Assembly: GCF_026914265.1 (NCBI RefSeq)
Contig: NC_069138.1
Coordinates: 34,588,598-34,652,597, forward strand
Source of the DNA: Mya arenaria
Lineage: Eukaryota; Mollusca; Bivalvia; Myida; Myidae
Direction: 5' to 3'
DNA length: 64,000 nt
Positions 34,143-45,300 of the stretch are shown here, in pieces. Position 1 is the first letter of the stretch; each line of letters begins with the position of its first letter. Below the pieces are notes generated by a model that had not been told where the DNA came from, did no database searches, and saw nothing but the letters and a program-made list of their open reading frames with translations. The translations under genes were made by a program, and so were the position numbers.

Positions 34143-37100
34143 ATGGTGCATGAAATAAAAGCGGAAGTACTGGATATGTTTCTCCACGGGAAAATTGAGA
34201 GGGAATTCGATTTTATGTACAACAAACAAAATAACACAGGTACTCTACTTTATATTTATGTTCTTGATATACCTTATATATTAATTATGACGCTAAAGAA
34301 CAGTTCACTGTATATGCATATGAATGTCGGTATCCAGAACAAACTTAAGTAATGATTATACCTACAGATTTGAAAACGCAATAAGTAATTTGATAATTTA
34401 TTCTGTTATAAAAAGGTACAACTTTAATTTTTAGCAAACTTATCATAATATATTATATGTTTTCATGTCATACACAAATTATGACTACAATTATCGAGCG
34501 CATTCGACTATTAAGTCCTATGGGGAGAAACCGGTACATTTCCACACGCGCTCCGAACACGTTTACAAGGCGGTCAGTTTAGGGCTATAACTTTTGTATC
34601 AATGCATGTGTACTTGGATTACAAATGAGAAAATCATTGAAAGTATTGAATAGTTTCAATCACGGTAGGCAAAACCAAGATTAAAAAATGAATATTGAAA
34701 CAGAATGTTGGGACTTCGCAAGATGGATTACCACAACCTGTTATTGCTAGACATTTTAACGTCAACCATTAGAATATATCTCGCCTTGTTCGACGAAACA
34801 ACGCTATCGGCTCAGTTTCTGACCGTCGACGTCCGTGTGCAATGCTTCCAGCGAAAACACGTCAATACATTATATCCGTCATACGGTATTTCAGCAATCT
34901 CTTACTTCTTAACTGCAACGTCGACGGCAAACTTAGTCGTCGGTACGAGTGGTCGACCAATTCATCGTACCACAGTGCGAAACGTTTGCAGGATCACGGG
35001 ATACATTGTCGCTGGGCGGTAAAATTACCTGTTTTAAACGCTCAGCACGTTATATAACGCACACCACCAGGATTTGAATTGTGTTTTGTTTTTGGATATA
35101 TCCTGATATAATTTGTTCAACGTCGGCGACAGGATAATAATATATCGTAGGCTTAACAAACGTTACGTCAACAACTGCGTGAAGGAAAACGGTAGTTACG
35201 GTGGTGTCGGCGTGGTGGTATGTGGTGTGTGCACATGTGTGTGTGGGGGAGGGGGGGGGGGGGTAATTGGCTATGACCTTAAGTCAGTGCTAGTAATTTG
35301 CGATTCAAATTTCACTGACGACAACCGGTATATCATTGGTTTGCAGATATTTACGCAAAAATGTGCTCTTTCCAAGACAAAAAATAATAAAGTAGCAAAA
35401 CAGGTTTATCTGTGAGAGTGCAGCTTTAAGGCGAACGTTGCTATTAAAGAGAAAACATTTGTTGAAACATCATCCACATTTTTACATACGATTGCTTGAT
35501 TCTATCGCAACTTTTATTCTTAACCTATTTTTCAGGCGAAGTTATTCCAACACCACCGGAGGTGGCAATCCTTCCTAGCACGGTTCCCGGCGCCGATGTA
35601 GGCGTCTACAGCACGGGGATCATCAAGAGGGGGACAGAGATGGGGCCGTTTCCGGGTGTCTACGTGTCTCCTTGGGGCGGGGGCGGACGGGAGACGTATA
35701 CGGAAGCATGGGAGGTAAGGCGAATCATGGCGGTTTTTAAATATAACATTGTTAAAGCGGATTTAGATGTTTAAGCGGATTTAGATAAGACGATTTGAGA
35801 TCAAACCTTTCACGACCACAGTCTTCTGATATTGTTAGTTTTTATTTCAAAAGAAGCAAACAATTCGCCTACTTCGTCTTGTCACCAAGATTAGAATTAT
35901 ACTAATTTACTAGTAGTTAAATCTGAGTTTTCAAACAACTTTCGCATCAACTACATCTTTATCACTGAATTTATATTTCGTTCTTACTACAGATATTAAA
36001 CAGTGACGGCAGCGTCCTGGCATACCTTACAGCAGTTGGTTGCCCTGCCAACTGGCTGACGCACATGCAGTGTGCACGTGGTGAGCACGAGCAGAACGTG
36101 GAGGCGGTACAGGTCGGCGTTAGCATCTTCTACCGGGCCACCAAGGTAAAGGACCTGTCATACATTACTTTTTTTGACTCACTGGGGCTAAACCAGAGCA
36201 CAAAGTTGGCGATTTTCGGGGGTTGGTACAAGCACGGCAGCGCAACGGTAAAAACGGCTACGCATCGCTAAGATCGGTTTTACATCGTCAGGACGTCGTC
36301 AGAACATCGGCGAAAAAATAACAACGACATGCGACGTTGTAGATTTCTGTCATTGCGCTGCCGGAGCGAGCAACGGGACTACAACGGCAGTACTTCGTTT
36401 ATGTTCGAAAACACCCATAATGGATCGGCGGCTCTCCGTTGATCTCAATGTAACGTACTGGTATAATTTTTGAACATGCTGAACATTTTCTGCCGACGCA
36501 CTAACTACCGCAGCTACGCGACCAATGTGTATAAACAGGGAAGAGAAGATCGGTATTGTTATGGCTCTATGAAAGACATCATTTGTGTTGGAGCACGGTT
36601 CAGTCTGTTATGTTGCTTTTAAGGTCGCTTTGCAACACTAGCTCTGTTTGGAGCTCTGAATTCATTGGAAAGCTAGCTCCTTTTGGAACACGCCGGGAAA
36701 CAATCCCCCGGGCCTGGCTCCGTTTTGTGAACTTGTTCTGTATAGAACGCTGTCTCGGGGTCTTCTCTATGCAGTCCACTGGTTAGAGGGGCAAGTCTCT
36801 TGTGTGTTAAATGAACACATTTTGAGCATTTACTGAGTTTGGGCATCATACTCGTTAGGATATTCAAACCTCGCGTAACATTGTGCCAACGAGAGTTATG
36901 TACTGAATTTCTTTTTTATGTTTTAATAACTTAATTCTCAATCGTTGTTAAATAAAAAAACTAAGATTAGTAAAATAACACAATTGTACTTATTTTTCAA
37001 CTTTTTTTCTGCAGGATATACCCCGAGGGAAAGAGCTGCTGGTTTGGTACGGACGGACGTACAAACTGTACATGGGACTTCCTGTCACACGGAATCCAGA

Positions 37101-38171
37101 CCAGATGGCGGCAGATGAACATCCGAGTCATCGAGACACTGTCCAACCAAGTGAGTTGTCATCAAAACGAAAATGCTCGGATCGCAAGTTGCCCGTTTAA
37201 AGGAGATCCCCCCATTACCGCGTTAGCTAAATGTACTTGTATTTAAACCAGTCTGAGTAAATATTATATTCTATAACTTACGTTGGAAATATAAATGCTT
37301 AGAAGCTAAATGAAAACTTGAAATTTCATGTTACATGTAGTTGGTTTGTATAATTTCACAACCTACTTGAGTTTTATTTTATTGCATCTCCATCTTTGTC
37401 TTGGTGCCGATATAAAAAAGCTTAAGGCTACGTAGCGGTTCAATGGCCTAATTTATGATCGGGATAATAGGGATATAAATGTCAGATATTCTTTAAACTA
37501 GGCATTTGATGTCAGTTTGTTGGTTTGCAAACCGTTAGACTCTGTATTTTTTCAATAAAATGTTTCCCGTTACAGCCACACAGGAAGTCAATCAAATACT
37601 CGACACAGACCGGAAGTCGTGCGCCAGGTGGCTCTGTGTCGTGTGCAAACGAGGCTTCAACTCCCGTAGCAATCTGCGCTCGCACATGCGCATTCACACG
37701 CACGAGCGGCCGTTCACGTGCAAGTACTGCGCGCGCAAGTTCAGTCAGTCTTCAACGCTCAGAAATCACATTAGACTACATACAGGTAAACTCAAAGAAA
37801 ACATTTAGATTTGTTATAAAATATACTTTAACTTACACATGCCTCAAAAAAGAAATAGGTACTCGTAAAAATGGTTGTATCTGACTAGGAATAATTAGAA
37901 TTAACAATTCTTCCATCTGACAAATTTCAAACACCACCAACCTTGCAATGTGAACTTTTCTTCTGACCACTACACGTAAGCATTGCTGGAAGCTACGTTA
38001 GTTTTACTAGTTTTACTACTTATCTGATATTAAATGAATTTTACAATTTCAGGTGAGAAGCCATACACGTGCGTCACGTGCCGAAGTTCATACTCCCAGC
38101 TGGCCGGTCTGCGCGCGCACCAGCGTAGCTCCGCCCACAGACCAGGGAAAAACAAACACATCGTCGTTTAA
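34143..38171 (+). CDS. PRDM12: PRDM12-like PR-domain zinc-finger regulator
   Basis: A nuclear transcriptional regulator; vertebrate PRDM12 directs sensory (nociceptor) and spinal neuron identity and acts with the methyltransferase G9a. Six exons: 34143-34239, 35536-35714, 35993-36145, 37015-37150, 37576-37785, 38053-38171. They total 894 nt, 297 aa, all in frame. N-terminal [10 protein letters not shown] corresponds to the conserved PRDM12 N-terminus. The PR/SET-like domain (about residues 35-165) has [34 protein letters not shown] and ELLVWYG. Three C2H2 fingers follow: C209/C212/H225/H229, C237/C240/H253/H257, C265/C268/H281/H287, with [28 protein letters not shown] and [11 protein letters not shown] nearly as in vertebrates. 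The protein ends ten residues after finger 3, so the long poly-Ala/Pro tail of vertebrate PRDM12 is absent. Confidence 0.95.
35322..35431. mobile_element. TTAA MITE (family A), right-end fragment
   Basis: ATCATTGGTTTGCAGATATT, TTTCCAAGACAAAAAATAA and TCTGTGAGAGTGCAGCTTTAA match the right half of the full copies. The left half is missing. It lies in PRDM12-like intron 1, just after a G-rich run at 35248-35262. Confidence 0.8.
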
Positions 38172-40285
38172 AGCATGATAATTTCCATCATAGTCGGTCT
38201 AGGTAAGATAGTCACTATGCGTACCCGCTCTGCCCGCAATTTCAAAGTGTTGGCATAACATTCATGTTCACAATGACAGCGTGCAGACGACAGGTTCCAC
38301 CCAAGTCGCCTCAAGGTCAAGGCCAACAAATCTGAGATGGAAATCTATATCTCAGCTTCAGAACTCAAAGTGCACGGTATATAAAGTGCTTATCATATCG
38401 ACACGTTGTTCCAGTGATATTTAAATGTCAATGCAATCCATTTCTGAAGGGCAATCCACTGAAGGCAGTTACTGGGTTAATTTTGTAAGCACCAGTGCTG
38501 CACAACTACCCTTTTTTTAAGAATTGACATTTTATAACAATATATGAGTGCACAATCCAATGTGATTACTCTGGACAATGATACGGTGTATTGTGGTGAA
38601 GTATGTTATCAATAAATATGATGATCAATAAATATGAACAAAATCCAATAAATAAAGCTTTTATTAACCTTTTGGCAGTCGACCATGTTACTCAGTGAGC
38701 ATTTTAACAATTGTATAATAAAGAAAGATGGATTTAAATTAACGAATACTTAGTACTGCATAGGAATTTTTAACAACAACAGCATCACAAGCACATGACA
38801 ACGCTCCAACGTTTTTCTGAGATGGTCACCCTCATTATTTAACAAATATTTTAGGCAGAGTTATGGGTCCTGCTCCACATGTAAATATCTAAAAAGAATC
38901 CAGTTGTGTTTAGAAAAACACCATCACCAGCGCCTAAGCCTACAGCTATAAGCCTATGACAATACTTTGACTTCTTCAAACGCAAACAGTCATTGAATGA
39001 GAGGCTGCTTTTTTACTTGCTGCAAAAAAACTTACAATTGTCAAAATAGCAAAAGAAAAAGAAACAATATTGCACAATAAATAAATAACACAACCAGAAC
39101 ATAAAAGTTAAATGTAAGAACATAACCAAGAAATATTTCATCTCACCTAGTTTTAACACTTAAGATATACCACCCACAATTAAAGTTGTTCTCTTACAGC
39201 TATATTAAACATAATGTTAAATGTTGATGCCTGATGACCGGCTGTAAAATACTGGTATCATTTCACAGGGTATTACTTGCTCATTACTAAGAAATAAAAT
39301 ACATTATGTTTTGTGGTTTAAATTTTTGCTCCTTTTTTCAACTGAAATTGAACGTGAAAAGACCTATTTATTAATTTTTCCAGGCCAAAAAACATTGTTC
39401 ATAATATTATCTTTGGTTCATTTTTTTCTTTTTCTACATGTCCGGTATGTAAGAAAGAACTTGAAATTATCCTGAAACAAATTGGGTCACCAGGCACCCT
39501 AAATTCACACAATTGTGTTTCAGGAACATTAAGAATACTTTCATCTACAGCCATGTTAAAATATCATTATGAAGACATACCAAAACATGATGATTTAATT
39601 GATCCTATATATCCCTCGATAAAACAACAAGAGCGCTTCAGAGAAAACGCCAAACCTTGTCTGTTTTTGTTTTTCAGTACAACAAGGGGCATAATTCAGA
39701 AATTAATTAAGCCAGAGTTATGCTTAACATGTCCCTATTGTTTCCGGCAACATATGAAACAAGTTTCATTTGAATATCTTGAATAGTTATTGAGTTATGG
39801 CGAAAAAAAAATGCACGACGACTTCCACACAAAGGCTTTGACAATAGTTGAACTATTACTGTTTTTTTATCTCAGACAACTTGAAAAAAAAATCTGTGCA
39901 TTTTATTAATGGTAATTATAACATACCAAGTAGCTTTGATACTGGAGTTTTATATACAAAATTGATGTGTAGAATAAAGAAGATTTAACACTGAAGACAT
40001 CAATGAAAAATAGTTCAGTATCATATGTTATACATGTAATTGGTTTGTCATCAATTACTGACACACCTCACTTCATGTAGTAACATGAATATAAAATAGA
40101 ATAAAATGTTTGGTAATGAAATTTCAGTCTTGGTACATATGTTGTTTAATTATATTATAATTTTGATAAGCAAAGTATAGCACACAACCATATCATTGGA
40201 TAATGAAATAAAAAGTAAATGGTAAAGACAATTCTAGAACCTAAATTGTAAATTACATGATATGCAAAATATGCCCGATACTAGC
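38172..40285. other. PRDM12-like 3' flank and intergenic DNA
   Basis: Several AATAAA-type signals occur at about 38610-38660 (AATAAATATGA, CCAATAAATAAAGC), suitable for 3' end formation of the PRDM12-like transcript. Further on, 39620-39800 contains a dispersed repeat (CAAGGGGCATAATTCAG, AGTTATGGCG). The open frame over it is repeat sequence, not a gene. I see no other coding signal. Confidence 0.5.
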
Positions 40286-40287
40286 AA

Positions 40288-40490
40288 ATATACCCAGAAA
40301 CAGAACGGATGATAGCATAAATACCCAGAAACAGAACACATATATATATCCCAGTATGATAGCAAAAATATCCAGAAACAGAACATATACATCCCAGGAT
40401 GATAGCACAAATACCCAGAAACAGAACACATACATCTCAGGATGATAGCATAATTATCCAGAAAAAGAACACATACATCCAGGTATGATA
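40288..40490. repeat. About 40-bp tandem repeat
   Basis: Roughly five units of ATGATAGCA..AATACCCAGAAACAGAAC followed by ACATACATCCCAG. Units vary in the middle, with an AT run in one of them. The open minus-strand frames over this array are a by-product. Confidence 0.88.
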
Positions 40491-41019
40491 GGCAGGAAGG
40501 CTGTGTAACACATAGGTGGCAGTACGTATCAGTCAGAGATGGTGAACGCATTTTTTGTGTCATATAAATATATAAAAGGGGACGCTGTCCAAGTCCATTT
40601 TCAACCATTGCATAAAACACCCTGACATGTTCATGGTATAAAAAAAATTAATGAGCACATTTTTTCATTACAGACTGGAACTGCCACCCATGGTGTAATA
40701 CATGGTATTTAAATAAAGCTGAAAATTGTCAATAAGGTCAATAAAAAGTAATATCCAATATTTACACACTCCACAGTGATAAAGCACCAACTTATCCTTC
40801 CCACAATTAAACTATGTATTGTAAAGCTTACAGTCCTTTAAAAATACAATTTTCTCTATACATTATAAAATTTAATGTTCCAATACTGAGAATGAACTGA
40901 TAACGTGTAGCAACTATATATATATATATATATATATTAATATACATACAAATGTTGCATTATACCCCAGATACATAATAAACCAGTATAATAGATCACC
41001 TTTAACAAAGTTTAATTAA

Positions 41020-41405
41020 ACTATGTTAAGTAACATTGAAACTAAACTATTTTAAGATTCAATGAAACTAAACTATGTTAAGAAACATTGAAACTAAACT
41101 ATTTTAAGATTCAATGAAACTAAACTATGTTAAGAAACATTAAAACTAAACTATGTTAAGTAACATTGAAACTAAACTATGTTAAGAAACATTGAAACTA
41201 AACTATGTTAAGTAACATTGAAACTAAACTATGTTAAGAAACATTGAAACTAAACTATGTTAAGTAACATTGAAACTAAACTATGTTAAGTAACATTGAA
41301 ACTAAACTATGTTAAGAAACATTGAAACTAAACTATGTTAAGTAACATTGAAACTAAACTATGTTAAGAAACATTGAAACTAAACTATGTTAAGAAACAA
41401 TAAAA
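41020..41405. repeat. 26-bp minisatellite, about 14 copies
   Basis: The unit is AACTAAACTATGTTAAGTAA with CATTGA, alternating with an AAGAAACATTGA variant. The two variants alternate fairly regularly in the middle of the array, so a 52-bp dimer was probably the amplifying unit. It is downstream of the VAMP4-like stop codon. Confidence 0.93.
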
Positions 41406-42309
41406 CTCATTGAAAATCATTACTCAGAAAATGTTAGCGAATGTTTCTAGTGAAAGACTTTCAACAAATAGTCATATACACATTAACACTCATATCTATG
41501 TGTTGATGGAATGTGGAATGCAATTTGTACCCTTTGAAGAATGGATCCATGCTTTCTAGGAAGGCAAGAACTAACAAATAAATACTAACAAAATAACACA
41601 CCCAGTATTTTAATAATGTTCTGGTTCCATGTTCACAAACGTCGTGTGTAAGAGTTTGAGACTTGGGCACAAAAAGTTGAAATCTTGTTATATATTATAA
41701 CTATAATATAACATTGTTTTTGTAAAAGATGTCTGTTTGATTATAGCACAGATTATTTGTAACAGATAAAACAAAAACTACCTTCTCATAGAATAGCATT
41801 TTTACAACTAAATAAAGACTTTGCTTTTCTGAGTCTGAACCTCACACTGAAGATGTTGGTGAACAGGGCCCAGCTCAAGGACAGACCATCAGTCTTTATG
41901 ACAACATTTTCTGGAATAAATTTAAAACATGTACATGGTTGAAGACTTCCTTTCCAGACTTACATGCTATAACAGCTAAGACATACTTGGCTATCAACGT
42001 ATAACTGGTTTTTGGTTGAAAACACCACATGCTGTCATTTGATATAATGCTGATCAACACTGATAAAAGTATTCAGAACGGTATAACCAATGGAGAGATT
42101 TACTACGGTAGTCACATGGTAATTTAACCCTACACAAACAAATCTACATGGACTTAGATTCATTATATTCTTTTGCTGGACATGTTGGTATTTATCGAGC
42201 ATGATTGAAATCTATTTTAGCCTCATATCAATTCACATGGTGGTACACTAGAGGTCTTGGACTGTACTGCTTGGTTCAACTCAACTTTGATTGATTAACG
42301 CTGCTGATT

Positions 42310-45300
42310 CTATGGGTTGCTGTTGTTCTTCTTGCTCTGAGAGATGATGATTGGAACTGAAACATGGAAACAAGAAACATGATCAAGATGACAAGTAAAA
42401 CAGGATAGTTAAAATGTAATTGATATGAAAAAATAGCATCTATAATTTACTGTCATAAAGGTCACCATGACCTTGACCTTTGACCCCTAATTGGGGTCAT
42501 CTACTAACCATGACCAAGGTGCATACCCCGTTACCATAGACTCTAGAATCTAGATCTTTAGTCAATTTATGATGAATTTCAACTACTACTTTAGTTAAGG
42601 GCTATTCCAGTTAAACATATGTCCCACCCCAGGACGGCAAAATAAAGAAATTCTGTAGGGGGGAGGGCTTTTTCTTAATTTGCTACTGTAGGGGGTGGTG
42701 ATAAGTCCAATTTCGCTTCTATAGGGGGGCGTCATTTTCTTTTTTGCTTCTGACCGTATCTGCTCATTTATATTCACTGCCCGATGGTGAAATACCGGTT
42801 TTTTTTATCCATATAACATATTTTACCGAACGTCGTGTACAGAATTGGTTTGGATACAAATTTTCGCGATATTACGAGTCGGTTCCGCGGTACCGGAAAT
42901 CAGAAGAAGTTGCGTCCCTTGACAACAAGATGGCGGAGGCGCCAGAATTTGTAAAGTCGTGGTCGAAGACCAACCTACAAAATTGGCTAGAAACCAATAG
43001 TTGCACCGCATGTGTGGATACGTTTCGTGGTAAGTATACCAAATTGCAGTGTTCGACACTAACGGGGTCCCGGGATCCCGAGGACACCAGTTTTTCAGGA
43101 GGGACACCTGAACTTCGAAGTCCGGTATTCCGTCGGGACACTTAAATTTCTGACTGATAAACGCTAAATATCAATAAATAAGTAGCATTTAATTAATTTA
43201 TTACCTAAATTCGGGCTCCCTAAATTTCTTGACAGCACATGTCAAAACAATATTATTAATTATCATTATCGGACTCATCAAAGCGAAAGTATAGCTGACT
43301 ATTTGACTATAGTTACGTCATGAATCTATAAATAAACAGGTCATTTCACAGGCGCATGCAGGTTAACGCTTCCGTTTTGTTGTTTACATTTTAAACAAGG
43401 TCAGAGCTGACAGAGATTTATTATCGGTAAAATACTTATGTGGAATTGTTTTGCTTATGTGTCAGAACCGCCCAAAAAGATGCCAACTCTGATGATACCT
43501 TTTATATAATATGATGCGACCTTTGAGTATTTACAGTAACATTTACGACACAAAAGAACTGCATCCTACATTCAGCATTCTTTGTTAATTGGCATTCAAC
43601 TTATCAATATTCTTTGTTAATTTTAAAGACATATATTTTATGCCTTGATAAAAAATAATAGAAATAAAATGTGCAGGGTTTTATTCATTAATTCAATAAA
43701 TTTATAAAATTTTATGACATTTTGGCGCGAAAATTAACATGTATACACAATTTTTGGTCGTCTGCTCTTCCAGTATGCACTACGACTGTTGGGCAGTCTG
43801 ATTGATTTATCAACAGCTCTACTAAATATTGATTGGAGTTTTCACAAGCCAGATGTAATATTCCTACAGTTTCTTAATGAAAAGCACCGACATTTGACAA
43901 GACCCTGAACCATGATCTAAAAATAGTAACAACATCAAGTTTTTGTTTACATTGTATCCATCTCTGTTTTTGACTGAAACAAAAAGGACTTAGACATTCT
44001 CCCGCTTTTGAACCCAATCTACCAACTTAGAGACCAAAATATACCTCACTGTCATTCAGTGCTACTAACCTGTCATTACATGCTGCTGAAAACATGTATA
44101 ATAATTATGGTGGTTTATACTTGCATTACAAATTGAAAAGTAAAAGGATGTTGAATTTAATATTAAAACAGGCTCAACAATGAAAAAATGTAAAAAGTGG
44201 AAGGGACTCCTAATTTCAGGAAGGGACACCTGATTTCAAATGTTGGTGTCCCTTCGGGATCCCTTGGAAAAATGGTTAGTGTCGACCCCTGAAATTGACA
44301 ACAGTTGTCTAGAATTTTATTAGAAATCATAATTTGTACGTATTGCGTAAATGTTATAAATCCGAATGTTTCGTCCCCTTAACATTTCGACCACAAGTTA
44401 TTTTTAGGTTGTATGTATAATTACATGGGTGAAAGTTTCAGCCTCATGTGGCTTAATATGCACTTATAGCAACATATGAAGAAACAAGAGAACCGTGGTG
44501 TGTAGGTTATAGTCCATATAATGGAAAATAACCAAATTTATTAATGGAAAATAACAAAATTTATTACAAGCAAAGCCCAGTAATAAGTTTTGTTATTTTC
44601 CATTACATGAGCTGTAACCGACTTATAGTTCACCCTAGTTTCTAAGCCAATCATCGGACAAGGCCGTATACAGCGTGCCCATTGGCTGCTCGAAGTTCAT
44701 TTGGCGCGCGCCATGTCTGTTGACCTAGTTATAATAATTAACTTATTGGGTGCAGATGTGATCTTATATGAAACCTATTCGAGCAAAGATTTGAAAATCT
44801 CTGGGTGATGATTGGCTTAGAAACTAGGGTGAGCTATAAGGTCCTATATAGCTCACCTGATCAAAGAGTTACAAAAGAGTAATTGCAAATAATCTTTGCA
44901 TATAGACGTATAAAAAAATAAACGAAATTGTGAGTTGGGCAGAAAATGCCAAAAAAACTATTAATTAAGTGTGGGCGTAAATCGATCTATAACGTGTTTG
45001 AAACTCATATCAGTAAATTATATCTCCTTGTTAATGCCACTTGTCACTTACTGATTATAACTGCCAATATGACCATGATGATCAAGCCCATGATCAGCCT
45101 CATCTGAAAAGAACATGGAAAATAATTGTAAAATAGCCATTAAAACATCTGTTACAGTAACAAGTAACAGTAACTATGATTTCATCTAAAACTCATAAAA
45201 ATGACAAAGGAAATATCAACCCTTTTCAACAGCTTTCTATTAATAAACTTGCATTTGAAACTCAAACCCCTTAAAGCTGCACTCTCACAAATTGATAATT

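Noticed and set aside
39553-39786. 77-codon frame
   Set aside because: Overlaps a dispersed repeat (CAAGGGGCATAATTCAG), not a gene.
40234-40620. 128-codon minus-strand frame with CMCSVSGYLCYHP repeats
   Set aside because: Product of the ~40-bp tandem repeat.
41820-41895. Minus-strand exon-like segment after a TTTATTCCAG acceptor (NVVIKTDGLSLSWALF...)
   Set aside because: It lies beyond the VAMP4-like stop codon, which fits the family C-terminus well, and has no identified partner gene.
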